64,000 bases of DNA, taken from assembly GCA_035506215.1 (NCBI GenBank), contig DATJPW010000199.1:11063-75062 (forward strand), in the 5' to 3' direction. Positions 1-8,369 of this stretch are shown one piece after another. The notes under the pieces are model-generated. The model was not told the origin of the DNA. It did no database searches and saw only the letters and a list, made by a program, of their open reading frames with translations. The position numbers were made by a program, and so were the translations under genes. The DNA comes from DATJPW01 sp035506215 (GTDB lineage: Bacteria > Desulfobacterota > Desulfomonilia > Desulfomonilales > Desulfomonilaceae). How positions within the stretch are numbered: position 1 is the stretch's first letter; the number at the start of each line of letters is the position of its first letter.

Positions 1-44
1 AAGCCACAGATTTGAGATAGTTTATTTATCCCTGTGTCCTAACC

Positions 45-845
45 TCAATCGGCCAACTTGCCCTCGTTGTAAGCTTTGATGTATTCCAGACAGAACCTGT
101 CTTTGTTCACGAGTGCCTCCGCTGCATAGATGGAAGCGATCATGCCGCGATCGAGAGGGTCCACGATGACTGCGTCCAGTCCACAGAAAATGCTCATCAC
201 GACGAAAGCACGATTCAAATGACGGCGTTCCGGAAGGCCGTATGACACGTTGCTCAGGCCACTTACACAATGCAGCCCCGCATATTTCCGTGATAGGTCA
301 CGCATAACTTCCAATGTATCAACCACTGTTTCCGGGCTCGTGGCCAGGGTGCGCACCAATGGGTCCAGATAAATGTTGTGAATAGGGACACCGTCATCCA
401 TTAGCCGCTTTATCAAATTGTCGCCAACCTCCAAAGCCATTTCCTTGGACGAAGGCAGCCCCCGATCATCATTGCACAACGCAATAACTCCGGTGCGGTA
501 TTGCTTTACCAGCGGCAAGACACTGTCGTACCTGGCACTTTCGCCGCTGATCGAATTGATGAGGGGCTTCCCACTATGTTCGGCAAGCCCCGCCGCCAAT
601 GCCGCCGGGTTTGGACTGTCAATGCAGATGGGGAGATCGGTGACCGCTTGTACCGTCTTTACCAACCATTTCATAGTCTCAGGTTCTTCCGAGACCGGGA
701 CGGTTCCGCAGTTCACGTCCAATGCGTGTGCGCCCGCCTGCTCTTGCGCCTTAGCCACCTCTTGAATATAAGCAGCGTCTCTCGCTTTTACGGCAGCTTC
801 TATGCTCTTGCGGGTTGCATTTATTTTTTCACCTATAATGAACAT
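45..845 (-). CDS. Methyltetrahydrofolate:corrinoid methyltransferase (MeTr/AcsE-like)
   Basis: 266 aa, full family length. The N-terminus MFIIGEKINATRKSI and the pterin-binding TIM-barrel motifs (DVNCGT near residue 45, CIDSPNP near 75, LINSISGE near 95, LDPLVRTLA near 160) place it in the dihydropteroate-synthase-like methyltransferases that move a methyl group between a Co(I)/methyl-Co corrinoid protein and tetrahydrofolate. It is the last gene of a minus-strand trio with a corrinoid protein and a UroD-type methylase, so it likely passes methyl groups to THF for the Wood-Ljungdahl pathway. That direction is inference. Cytoplasmic. It lacks the homocysteine-binding domain of MetH. Confidence 0.88.
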   Translation of the reverse strand: MFIIGEKINATRKSIEAAVKARDAAYIQEVAKAQEQAGAHALDVNCGTVPVSEEPETMKWLVKTVQAVTDLPICIDSPNPAALAAGLAEHSGKPLINSISGESARYDSVLPLVKQYRTGVIALCNDDRGLPSSKEMALEVGDNLIKRLMDDGVPIHNIYLDPLVRTLATSPETVVDTLEVMRDLSRKYAGLHCVSGLSNVSYGLPERRHLNRAFVVMSIFCGLDAVIVDPLDRGMIASIYAAEALVNKDRFCLEYIKAYNEGKLAD

Positions 846-872
846 GTTTTCCTCTCGGCCAAGGAACCAGTG

Positions 873-1499
873 TTATGCGTACACTTCCCTACAGATGTTG
901 ACACCGACCACAGCGTCCTTTGCATAGTAATCGGCTCCGGCATACTCGCGCACCTGCTCGTTGACAGGCGTTCCGCCCACGATAATCTTGACTTGATTCC
1001 GCAAGCCTGCTTCTCGAACCGCGTCAACCACTTCTTTCATTACCGGATAAGTGAAGTTCAACAGTGCGCTCATTCCCAAGACTTTTGCTCCGGAATCCTT
1101 CAAAGCTTGAATGAACTTGTCCGTAGGAACATCTACGCCAAGGTCCACAACGTCAAAACCTGCCCCCTTGAGCAAGGTAATCACGATATTTTTACCTATA
1201 TCGTGAATGTCTCCTTTAACAGTTCCGATAACGACTTTGCCGCCTGCCGCACCGCGGGTTTGGAGTCCGGCGAGCAGAGGATCGAGTTTCTTCATAACCT
1301 GTTTCAGAATTTCGGCCGAAAAGATGAGCTGGGTAATGAAGTACTTTTGTTCGGAGAACAGTTCCCCGACACGAATCATTCCGTCATTACACTCTTGAAT
1401 GATGTCCAGCGGGTTGGCGCCTTCTTTCACTTTCTGATCAACGAGCTCATATACTTTCTTTTCTTCAAGATTTGCCAATGCCTGAGCAATGTCTCCCAT
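873..1499 (-). CDS. Corrinoid (cobalamin-binding) protein, MtaC/MtbC type
   Basis: 208 aa. An N-terminal helical cap domain (about residues 1-85) precedes a B12-binding Rossmann domain with GDIHDIGKNIV, the DxHxxG motif whose His is the lower cobalt ligand, and a late GGTPV loop. It carries the methyl group between the substrate methylase and the THF methyltransferase encoded on either side. The start is chosen at MGDIAQAL because GAGGAGG lies nine bases upstream. The longer reading frame back to 1634 overlaps the preceding gene and has no ribosome site. No reductive activase gene (RamA/RACo) is seen in the window. Confidence 0.88.
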   Translation of the reverse strand: MGDIAQALANLEEKKVYELVDQKVKEGANPLDIIQECNDGMIRVGELFSEQKYFITQLIFSAEILKQVMKKLDPLLAGLQTRGAAGGKVVIGTVKGDIHDIGKNIVITLLKGAGFDVVDLGVDVPTDKFIQALKDSGAKVLGMSALLNFTYPVMKEVVDAVREAGLRNQVKIIVGGTPVNEQVREYAGADYYAKDAVVGVNICREVYA

Positions 1500-1516
1500 T
1501 TCGGTCGCCTCCTCTT

Positions 1517-2884
1517 CTAAAGCGTCCATTGCCATATGAATGTGTGGGCCATGGCTTCGAGTTGTTCCCAGTTTTTCTTGATCAGGTTTTCGTCTCCGGT
1601 AATTTGTCCGAGTTCCGCTTTCTTGACTTCCCATGGAGTCAGCACTTTGCGAGGTTTCAGTCCCTCTACCTTGCGGGCCGCAGGCGCGGGCTTCGGCTTG
1701 GCTTTGACGCTTTTGTCATACCATCCGTATTCCATGACCGCATCGACCATAGCCCTGAAGTTTTCCGGCTTGGCATCGTACGGGAACGAGCACCCGCCGC
1801 TAACGATATATCCACCGCCCTTACCGAGTCGTTCACACAACTCTTTCACGTGCCCCCTAACTTGGTCGGTGGTGCCAAGAATTAGCATGGAGTCCTGAAC
1901 ACCGCCTGCTACGCACTGATAGCCTTCCAAATCTTTCTTTGCCTGGAAAATGTCGCCCTGAGAGTCGATATCACAGAGGACTCGGCCTTTGGGCATTTCA
2001 CGCATGTGGTGCCAATGAATTCCCCAGTCACCTTCCAGGTACGCCCGGATGCTGTAACCCGAGTCGATAAGGATTTCCATTACCTTCTTGAACGAAGGCC
2101 AGTAAAACGTGTCGAACTGTTCCGGAGACATGAATATGGCTTTGTGCGTGGGAACAAAAATAGGATAACGCTTCAGAGGATCGCCCAGTGAAAGAGCCAC
2201 GTAAACCATTTCCTCGACGAGCGCATCACACGCAGCCAAAACTTTGTCCGGCTGCCGGAACATGTCCAGAAAAGTTGCCGTCATGCCTCGCATCGCGTCC
2301 GCTAGGGCATCGAAAGGCGCCAGGAAGAACCCGGCCATCGGTTGCGGCATACCGCATTGTTGCTCAAGGACCATGCCGCGGTTTCGCATTACCCCACCCA
2401 TCATCATCTGGGCGAAACCGGCCTTGAGCATGGCCACATATGAACGGCCGGTCCCTCGATTTGATAATTCGCCGAAAAATCTGGGCAGAAGAATGTCGAT
2501 CATGAAGCCCGTTGGATCATTGATGAGATCGTCATATTCATCTTCTTTCATGTAATCTTGTTCGACGAACTGAAACTGAGTGTTGGGGGCGAGCTCCCTG
2601 CCCGGCAGTTTGTATGTTTTGACATCCAGAGCGTCATAGAGCGGGCCATAAACTCGGTTGTCTCTTAGTACATCCACCTCCGGAAAATCCTGACAGAACT
2701 TGATTTCCGCCTGGAGCCATTTTTCAGGATCGTCAATCGTCTCCTGTTTGGTGTTTCCGGAATAGACTTCTGCGAAATAATTGCTTCCTGTGGCAATAGG
2801 GATGCGATCATGTGGTTCCAAAGATACTGCCGCGTGGTAGCGGCCTAACCTTTCCTCGAAAAGCTGCTTCATCTCGTCAGCCAT
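1517..2884 (-). CDS. Uroporphyrinogen decarboxylase-family methyltransferase
   Basis: 455 aa. It belongs to the UroD/MtaA/CmuA superfamily (TIM barrel), longer than true HemE (about 350 aa) through an N-terminal part and a C-terminal tail. Its place ahead of a corrinoid protein and a THF methyltransferase suggests a corrinoid-dependent methylase rather than haem synthesis. Candidate substrates include methoxylated aromatics; nothing in the sequence fixes the substrate. Start MADEMKQLF has GGGGAGG five bases upstream; an upstream Met at 2932 lacks a site. The C-terminal about 60 residues are basic and proline-rich before a helical tail. Confidence 0.78.
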   Translation of the reverse strand: MADEMKQLFEERLGRYHAAVSLEPHDRIPIATGSNYFAEVYSGNTKQETIDDPEKWLQAEIKFCQDFPEVDVLRDNRVYGPLYDALDVKTYKLPGRELAPNTQFQFVEQDYMKEDEYDDLINDPTGFMIDILLPRFFGELSNRGTGRSYVAMLKAGFAQMMMGGVMRNRGMVLEQQCGMPQPMAGFFLAPFDALADAMRGMTATFLDMFRQPDKVLAACDALVEEMVYVALSLGDPLKRYPIFVPTHKAIFMSPEQFDTFYWPSFKKVMEILIDSGYSIRAYLEGDWGIHWHHMREMPKGRVLCDIDSQGDIFQAKKDLEGYQCVAGGVQDSMLILGTTDQVRGHVKELCERLGKGGGYIVSGGCSFPYDAKPENFRAMVDAVMEYGWYDKSVKAKPKPAPAARKVEGLKPRKVLTPWEVKKAELGQITGDENLIKKNWEQLEAMAHTFIWQWTL

Positions 2885-3034
2885 TTCATCCTCCCCGGTT
2901 GCTGAGTACTCACAGTTCTTTTGGTCCTTCACGAGGCTATAAGTTCCGCGATGTGCCGCCGGTTACCGGCGTTTGTGCTCGGGCTTCATCGCCGCATCGA
3001 TACGATGATGTGATTATGCGAAACTCTGGTTGTG

Positions 3035-3063
3035 AAAATGTGTCAATTCCGCGAGCTTGTCAA
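3035..3063 (-). promoter_or_regulatory. Possible sigma70 promoter for the methyltransferase operon
   Basis: On the minus strand TTGACA (3063-3058), a 17-base spacer and CATTTT (3040-3035). A second TTGACA lies at 3046-3041. The -35 matches consensus, the -10 only partly. The site is about 150 bases upstream of the UroD-type gene. Confidence 0.35.
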
Positions 3064-3111
3064 GCGCAGATCCAAGCCTCTTGGTGAATGTTCGGTCGCA
3101 GGTGACAAAAG

Positions 3112-3151
3112 CCTGTCATTGCTTTGGGCTTAGAGCCCTCGCAATGACAGG
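3112..3151. repeat. REP-like inverted repeat (CCTGTCATTGC type)
   Basis: Perfect 11-bp arms, CCTGTCATTGC and GCAATGACAGG, enclose a second small stem GGGCT-TAG-AGCCC. The GTCATTGCGAGG-type repeat is a familiar dispersed element in many bacterial genomes. It sits between the convergent ends of nothing obvious: both flanking genes are on minus, so it lies downstream of the MFS gene and upstream of the methyltransferase operon. It may also act as a structure in the transcript. Apart from this and the promoter, 2885-3225 holds nothing recognised. Confidence 0.6.
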
Positions 3152-3225
3152 AACAGTAATTCCTCCGTGCAAGCGAACAAATACGGGAAGACTCCTCCGT
3201 CCGGGATGGACCCTATCGGGTCGGT

Positions 3226-4425
3226 TCATGCTCTTGCTTTCGACGGGTCCACCGGCAGCATCAGCAATATGCCCACCACAGGGCCGATGGCCATTATCCA
3301 CCACACGATTGTGGAACTTCCTGTCCAGTCGATGGAAAACCCAAGGACTAACGGCACAATCATTGAGGCGGTCTGGAATATGAAGTTTGCCGTGCCGTTG
3401 GCTGTGGCAGCCCATTCTACGCCCGCAAACTGCGAAATCAGCACTGTGAGCTGCGGGTTGGCAATGTATGAGGTGAACCCCATGAGAAACGCCAGTACCG
3501 TTAGGCCCCCCAATGTTGTCTGATACCCGAAGATCACGCACAACGGGGCTGAAACGGCATAAGCCAGAATGACCAGCCATTTTCGTTGTCCGGTCCAGTC
3601 GGAAACGAAACCCGAGACCAGCGGGGCCAGCACTCCGCCGAGGCCGTATATCATCATGATGTAACCTGCCGTAGGTACCGTGAGCGCAAGTTTTTTGACC
3701 AGATGGTTATTGGCCCAGGTGGCGGTTCCGATTTCCATCCACATTAGGCAGAATCCTGCCAAAGCGGTGAGGATGAGCCCGCTGCTCCGCGCGATTACCG
3801 GGAACCCTCCCAGGAGTGTCTTTGAACCGGCCTTGATTTCTCCTGCAGATCGCATGAATAAAAGTACCAGGACCCCCGCAGTTATCGTGAAGAGCCCTAC
3901 AAAGTGAAACGCACCGGTCCATCCCACAAGCGCATTGAGGCCGGGAACCATGAAATTGGTCACAAGAATCCCTGCGGAAGGAGCGGCAAGAAGAATACCA
4001 AATGCCCTACCCCGTTCATGGGCAGGAAACCATTCCATCAGCGCCAGGGTGCAGGAAGAAAAGACCGCGCCCGCTCCCAAACCCGCGATCACTCGCAGGG
4101 CGAACCCTGTGTCGTAGGTAGTGATAAACCCGAAAAGCGATGTGGATATCCCCTCGATGATCAGGCTTACACCGAGGATAAATCGCACTCCGAAACGGTC
4201 CGCAAGGATCCCCGCAGGGATTTGGGTTACAATGTACCCCAAATAAAAAGCAAACATGAAGGCCCCGGCCTGGGCCGCTGACATTTTCAGGACCGGCATG
4301 ACCACAGGTATGAGGGGCGGCCACGTAAACCTCGTGATAAACGTGAAGGTAAAGCAGCCCGCAGTCAGCGCCAGGATCACCCAACGATACGGCGGAGCCT
4401 GAACCTCTCCTTGTGGCGTATTCAT
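3226..4425 (-). CDS. Major facilitator superfamily transporter
   Basis: 399 aa with about 12 hydrophobic segments. The loop after TM2 reads GILADRFGVRF, the classic MFS DRxG signature, and a long central hydrophilic loop separates two six-helix halves. Inner membrane. It shares strand with the aryl-CoA ligase operon just upstream, so import of an aromatic acid or related organic acid is likely but unproven. Start MNTPQGEVQ is chosen because AAAGGAGG lies seven bases upstream; the Met two codons earlier touches the site. Confidence 0.85.
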   Translation of the reverse strand: MNTPQGEVQAPPYRWVILALTAGCFTFTFITRFTWPPLIPVVMPVLKMSAAQAGAFMFAFYLGYIVTQIPAGILADRFGVRFILGVSLIIEGISTSLFGFITTYDTGFALRVIAGLGAGAVFSSCTLALMEWFPAHERGRAFGILLAAPSAGILVTNFMVPGLNALVGWTGAFHFVGLFTITAGVLVLLFMRSAGEIKAGSKTLLGGFPVIARSSGLILTALAGFCLMWMEIGTATWANNHLVKKLALTVPTAGYIMMIYGLGGVLAPLVSGFVSDWTGQRKWLVILAYAVSAPLCVIFGYQTTLGGLTVLAFLMGFTSYIANPQLTVLISQFAGVEWAATANGTANFIFQTASMIVPLVLGFSIDWTGSSTIVWWIMAIGPVVGILLMLPVDPSKARA

Positions 4426-4619
4426 CTGCATACCTCCTTTTGAAAGGGTCTTTTGTTAGACCCGAATGATAATCCGGGTCATGGCTGCTGTACAGTAAGA
4501 TCTCGTTATTTACAGCACCTCGCCAAACCTAGCTCACAGAATTTCCCGTCCAACCCATAGGACTCATTATGGAGTAGATCGATTGGAATCTGTTTAGTCT
4601 ATCGGGTTCTTTTAGACGG

Positions 4620-4805
4620 CTAATCGGTCTCTATGAGGTCCGACGTACCCCATTTCATCACATAGGCGGTGGCGAGCAACATTCGGGCGTTCTTCGCGAT
4701 GGAAGGCACTGAGCCACCCAGTGACTCGATCTCATGCGCCAGCTTCTCAATCGTTTGAACCCTGGAGCCCACTTCTTTCAACAGGTTTTTGTCTGGAAAT
4801 TCCAT
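4620..4805 (-). CDS. Small hypothetical protein downstream of the aryl-CoA ligase
   Basis: 61 aa, no recognised domain. It is predicted mostly helical, with an acidic N-terminal half and no clear membrane segment. It begins five bases after the ligase stop, with GGGAGG overlapping that stop region eight bases ahead of the ATG, so it is probably translated with the ligase. It may be a partner of that enzyme; function unknown. Confidence 0.6.
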   Translation of the reverse strand: MEFPDKNLLKEVGSRVQTIEKLAHEIESLGGSVPSIAKNARMLLATAYVMKWGTSDLIETD

Positions 4806-4810
4806 GTCAC

Positions 4811-6139
4811 TTACCTCCCTTCCTTGTTTCGGAGATCAATAAACCGCTTCGCCTTGAGCGTGTGCCGAGGCAGCCCCCCAGGCGGCGCAACCTCTATAAA
4901 GAATCGTAAATTCGTCCGATTCTTCAATCGCTGGACGAGGTTTTGCGTGACCTCCCTCACAACCTCTTGACCCAGGTTTTCCTTCGGTTCAACCGTCAGG
5001 CTGATCTCATCCATGATACCCTCTTTGGTCACAGTAATGATGTACTCGGTAATCTCGGGGAATTCGCCTCTGATTGTTTCCTCGACGGTGACGGGAGTAA
5101 AGAGTACCCCTCGAATTTTGGTCAGGTCGTCCGTCCTCCCCGAGACTTCATGAATCTTCATGGAGGTTCTTCCACATTCACAGCCGTACCCTGCCTTTCT
5201 AACGATGTCTTTGGTGTTGAACCTTACCAGGGGAAAAGACCGTCTGCCCAGAGGAGTCACTACGGCCACGCCTAGTTCCCCTTCCTCGACCTCTTTGCTC
5301 GGATCGTCCCTGTCGAGAACCTCAAAGAGGAAGAAGGGTTCCATGATGTGCATTCCGTTCCGTGCAGAGCACATAGCCGCCCAGGCACAGGGTTCCGTAC
5401 CGCCGATATGGTCATAAACTTCGGCTCCCCAGGTAGTTTCCAGATTCTTTCTCGTCGCTGGAGGAAGAGGCTCGCCGGCGCAAAGCATCCTTTGGATGCC
5501 CAGGCTTCGAGGGTCCACTCCCATTTTTTGGGCCTCTTCTGCCATATGGAGACCGTATGTTGGAGTGTTCAAGAGTCCTGTCGCCTTTATCTCGCGGATC
5601 TTGCTGATTCTTCCCTGTGTGTCGAGCGCTCCGCCTGGCACGACCATGCAACCCACTTTTTCGGCCGCATAGTGACCTTCCCAAAAGGCAACGTACACGT
5701 TGTAACCGAAAGGAATAAAAACGCGGTCCGTCTCCCTGAAACCCGCCATCCACAGAATGTGGCACCAAACCTCTATCCGCCACTGCCAACTCTCCATACT
5801 TTCGGGTACGTAGACAGGCTTGCCGGTCGTGCCGGAAGTCTGGCGAAACGTGGTCACGTCTTCCGTCGGCACCCCTGCAAGCGTGCCGAACGGAAACGGC
5901 TTTGATTCTTCTTGAGACTGTCTCAGGTCCTCTTTATCTATCAGGGGCAGCTTTCTCACGTCTTCCAGGGTCTTGATGTCTGCGGGCTCAATACCGCGAT
6001 ATTTGTCGCGATAAAAGTCGCTGTTTTGCTTCACATAAGAAACAAGATTGCGAAAGCGCCTGAGTTCGATTGCGAGCATCTCGTCTTTTGACATGGTTTC
6101 GACATAAGGATTCCAGTAATTCCTCGTTTGGTTCTTCAT
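4811..6139 (-). CDS. Phenylacetate-CoA ligase-like (PaaK family) aryl-CoA ligase
   Basis: 442 aa, usual for PaaK. An adenylate-forming enzyme: it activates an aryl acid with ATP to the acyl-AMP and then to the CoA thioester. The P-loop-like motif TSGTTGKPVYVPES lies near residue 95, the adenine-binding part near 230 (IGGTEPCAWAA), and the C-terminal AMP-binding_C domain includes GRTDDLTKIRGVLFTP. Start MKNQTRNYWNP has AAGGAGG ahead of it; the frame extends 20 codons upstream without a site. Neighbours are a carrier and an IclR regulator, which fits aromatic acid catabolism. Substrate not fixed by sequence (phenylacetate, benzoate or hydroxybenzoates are possible). Confidence 0.85.
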   Translation of the reverse strand: MKNQTRNYWNPYVETMSKDEMLAIELRRFRNLVSYVKQNSDFYRDKYRGIEPADIKTLEDVRKLPLIDKEDLRQSQEESKPFPFGTLAGVPTEDVTTFRQTSGTTGKPVYVPESMESWQWRIEVWCHILWMAGFRETDRVFIPFGYNVYVAFWEGHYAAEKVGCMVVPGGALDTQGRISKIREIKATGLLNTPTYGLHMAEEAQKMGVDPRSLGIQRMLCAGEPLPPATRKNLETTWGAEVYDHIGGTEPCAWAAMCSARNGMHIMEPFFLFEVLDRDDPSKEVEEGELGVAVVTPLGRRSFPLVRFNTKDIVRKAGYGCECGRTSMKIHEVSGRTDDLTKIRGVLFTPVTVEETIRGEFPEITEYIITVTKEGIMDEISLTVEPKENLGQEVVREVTQNLVQRLKNRTNLRFFIEVAPPGGLPRHTLKAKRFIDLRNKEGR

Positions 6140-6346
6140 GCCACTCCTCCTTGCGGTGTGGTTTGGATCACCGATCGTCAACTGAGTTCGTTGCCCCAAC
6201 GTCTCACTGTCTAAGAATCAGCCCACAGCATTCCAAATGTCCCGGCCCGCGCATCAGGACAATGTTACCTTCACCATCAAGAGTTTCCACAGAGTTCGAC
6301 ATTGGAAACTCGGCCTTGTCGACGACTTGCGCTTGAGTCCGGAAAG

Positions 6347-7123
6347 TTACACTGGTGAAAGCCGGTTATTGATCTCGATTCCAATGAGTTTCAACGACTC
6401 TGAGAGTTCAGAAAGCTTGTGCGCGTCTGCCTGGGCCTTCAACGCTACGGCCCATATCGCTGCCTGCAAATCACGCTTGTGGGCCTTGATAGGTACTGAG
6501 AGGGCCACGACCCCGTCGATATACTCTTCCAGGTCGTACGCGACGCCCTCCGAGCGCACCTTCACGATCGCTCTCCTCAACTCACTCTTATCTACAATGG
6601 TATGAGAGGTGAATTTTCTGACTTCATTTTCCGAGAGGATTCTGTCGAGTTCTGAATCGGGGAGGAGCGACAAGAGTGCCTTCCCGCCGGCGCCTGCGAA
6701 AAGAGGCAATTGCATGCCTACTTCAGAACTGACCTTGATTTGTGCTGTCGCGTCGACCTTGTCAACGATCACCGCATTCAGGCCGTAGCGGATGCCCAAG
6801 AAAGCCGAGAAATTCGAGATTGCGCTGATTTCTCTGAGAAAAGGATGGACGACACGAATAAGCTCAACTCTGGACGTTGCCACTTTTCCCAACAAATGGA
6901 GCCGAGTGCCAAAGCCCAAACGGCCCCCATTGCTACTTTCCAGCACTTGCAGGTCGATGAGGGTGTGAACGATATTAAAAACCGTGCTCTTGTTAAGACG
7001 CAGTTTCTTTGCGATCTCGCTTATTCCAAAGGGTTCCCTGGACCTCGCCATGAGATCGAGAATCCCGAAACATTTGTCGATGGCAGGGACCCTCTTGAAA
7101 CGCGAGTTAGTCGATTTCTTCAT
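6347..7123 (-). CDS. IclR-family transcriptional regulator
   Basis: 258 aa. N-terminal winged helix (about residues 12-75, ISEIAKKLRLNKSTVFNIVHTL) and a C-terminal GAF-like effector domain (about 85-255) with FAGAGGKALLSLLPD. IclR proteins sense small organic acids and often control aromatic catabolism. It sits directly upstream of the ligase/MFS genes on the same strand and is a likely regulator of them. A perfect 14-bp palindrome in its own promoter region suggests autoregulation. Confidence 0.88.
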   Translation of the reverse strand: MKKSTNSRFKRVPAIDKCFGILDLMARSREPFGISEIAKKLRLNKSTVFNIVHTLIDLQVLESSNGGRLGFGTRLHLLGKVATSRVELIRVVHPFLREISAISNFSAFLGIRYGLNAVIVDKVDATAQIKVSSEVGMQLPLFAGAGGKALLSLLPDSELDRILSENEVRKFTSHTIVDKSELRRAIVKVRSEGVAYDLEEYIDGVVALSVPIKAHKRDLQAAIWAVALKAQADAHKLSELSESLKLIGIEINNRLSPV

Positions 7124-7156
7124 AGGGTTTCCCTAAGAGAACGATTGACAGCCATA

Positions 7157-7170
7157 TTGAACACGTTCAA
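7157..7170. promoter_or_regulatory. Palindromic operator in the iclR promoter
   Basis: TTGAACACGTTCAA is a perfect 14-bp palindrome. It lies 33 bases upstream of the iclR start, just downstream of a minus-strand TTGACA (7182-7177), within the spacer and -10 area. Position and symmetry fit the binding site of the dimeric regulator. Confidence 0.45.
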
Positions 7171-7272
7171 CGATAATGTCAACCAAGAAAATTCGGAAAT
7201 GATAAACACGGAACTGATTCTTACTCCGTGACTCACCGGCGCAGAAAGAATTCCTGTCACCACACAATACGG

Positions 7273-7301
7273 TTGACAAAACGTGTCATAACATTGATAA
7301 T
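7273..7301 (+). promoter_or_regulatory. Sigma70 promoter for the HTH-ATPase-STAS gene
   Basis: TTGACA, a 17-base spacer and GATAAT: five of six matches at -10 and all six at -35. It lies about 40 bases ahead of the start codon. Confidence 0.65.
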
Positions 7302-7339
7302 CGAATCAGATAAAGTTGCTAATCGTGAGGGCTATTACC

Positions 7340-8365
7340 ATGGTCGGAATGCGAAAACGGGGTGACAAGGTTCGGCAGTTCATTCTTGAGAATGTCGAAC
7401 AGCATTCCGAAGATATTGTCACGTTCGTATCTTCTGCTCTCGGCATCTCCAGGCAAGCCGTGAACAAACATATTCAGCATCTCATTGCGCAAGAAATCAT
7501 TGTAGCACAAGGCGCAACCCGTGACCGCCGCTATACCCTCCGTGAGCTTGGGGGAAAGATATTTAAGTATTTCTTGCAAAACCTTCAGGAAGATGTGGTC
7601 TGGAGAAACGACATTGCCCCGATGCTCTCAGAGCTACCTGCAAATGCCAGAGAGCTCTGGCAATATGGCGCCACAGAGATGCTGACTAATGCTGTCGATC
7701 ATTCCTCGGGTAGCCGCCTCATTGTGGACGTCAGCAAAACGGCCATAACATGCAGAATAGTTATAATTGACGATGGAGAAGGTATTTTCAAGAAGATCCA
7801 AAGAGAACTAGCTCTTGATGATGAGCGGCATGCAGTCCTTGAACTCGTCAAAGGTAAACTGACTACCGATCCAATCCATCATACCGGCGAAGGGATCTTC
7901 TTTTCATCCAAAATGTTTGATCATTTCTGGATTTCCTCGGGAAACACCTTCTTCCGATGTGGCTATAGGACACCTTTTGAGTTCGTTCATGAACTCCCTA
8001 ACTCCGAACCAGGAACCAAAGTGTTCATGAGTTTACGAAACAACACCACTAGAACCACGAAGGAAATTTTTGACAGCTTTTCCGACGAGGATTATGGATT
8101 CACAAAAACTGTCGTGCCTGTCCAATTGGCTCAATACGGACACGAAAAACTTATTTCAAGATCACAGGCTAAAAGACTGTTAGCGAGATTCGACAGGTTC
8201 AAGACGGTCTTTCTTGACTTTGAAAATGTTGAGTCAATCGGCCAGGCTTTTGCCGATGAAATATTCCGCGTCTTCGCTCGCGAGCATCCAAACGTTATGA
8301 TAATGGAAACGAACACCGGCCCAACGGTAAGGCAAATGATTGACCGTGCACGTCACCATGATTAG
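7340..8365 (+). CDS. Helix-turn-helix / GHKL ATPase / STAS-like (DUF4325) regulator
   Basis: 341 aa. Three parts are visible: a winged-helix-like segment (about 5-75, LGISRQAVNKHIQHLIAQE); a histidine-kinase-like ATPase fold (about 95-235) with the N-box TEMLTNAVDHSSG, G1 box IIDDGEGIF and a G2-like HHTGEGIFFSS; and a C-terminal STAS-like part (about 255-340) containing LDFENVESIGQAFADEIF. There is no phospho-acceptor His domain. The combination recalls anti-sigma kinase and anti-anti-sigma modules fused with DNA binding. ATG at 7340 is preferred (GAGGG eight bases upstream) over TTG at 7316. Function unknown; a stress or antirepressor switch is possible. Confidence 0.75.
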   Translation: MVGMRKRGDKVRQFILENVEQHSEDIVTFVSSALGISRQAVNKHIQHLIAQEIIVAQGATRDRRYTLRELGGKIFKYFLQNLQEDVVWRNDIAPMLSELPANARELWQYGATEMLTNAVDHSSGSRLIVDVSKTAITCRIVIIDDGEGIFKKIQRELALDDERHAVLELVKGKLTTDPIHHTGEGIFFSSKMFDHFWISSGNTFFRCGYRTPFEFVHELPNSEPGTKVFMSLRNNTTRTTKEIFDSFSDEDYGFTKTVVPVQLAQYGHEKLISRSQAKRLLARFDRFKTVFLDFENVESIGQAFADEIFRVFAREHPNVMIMETNTGPTVRQMIDRARHHD

Positions 8366-8369
8366 TGTT

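Noticed and set aside
501..1520. 339-codon plus-strand frame
   Set aside because: Antisense shadow of the THF methyltransferase and corrinoid protein genes; no family features and no ribosome site.
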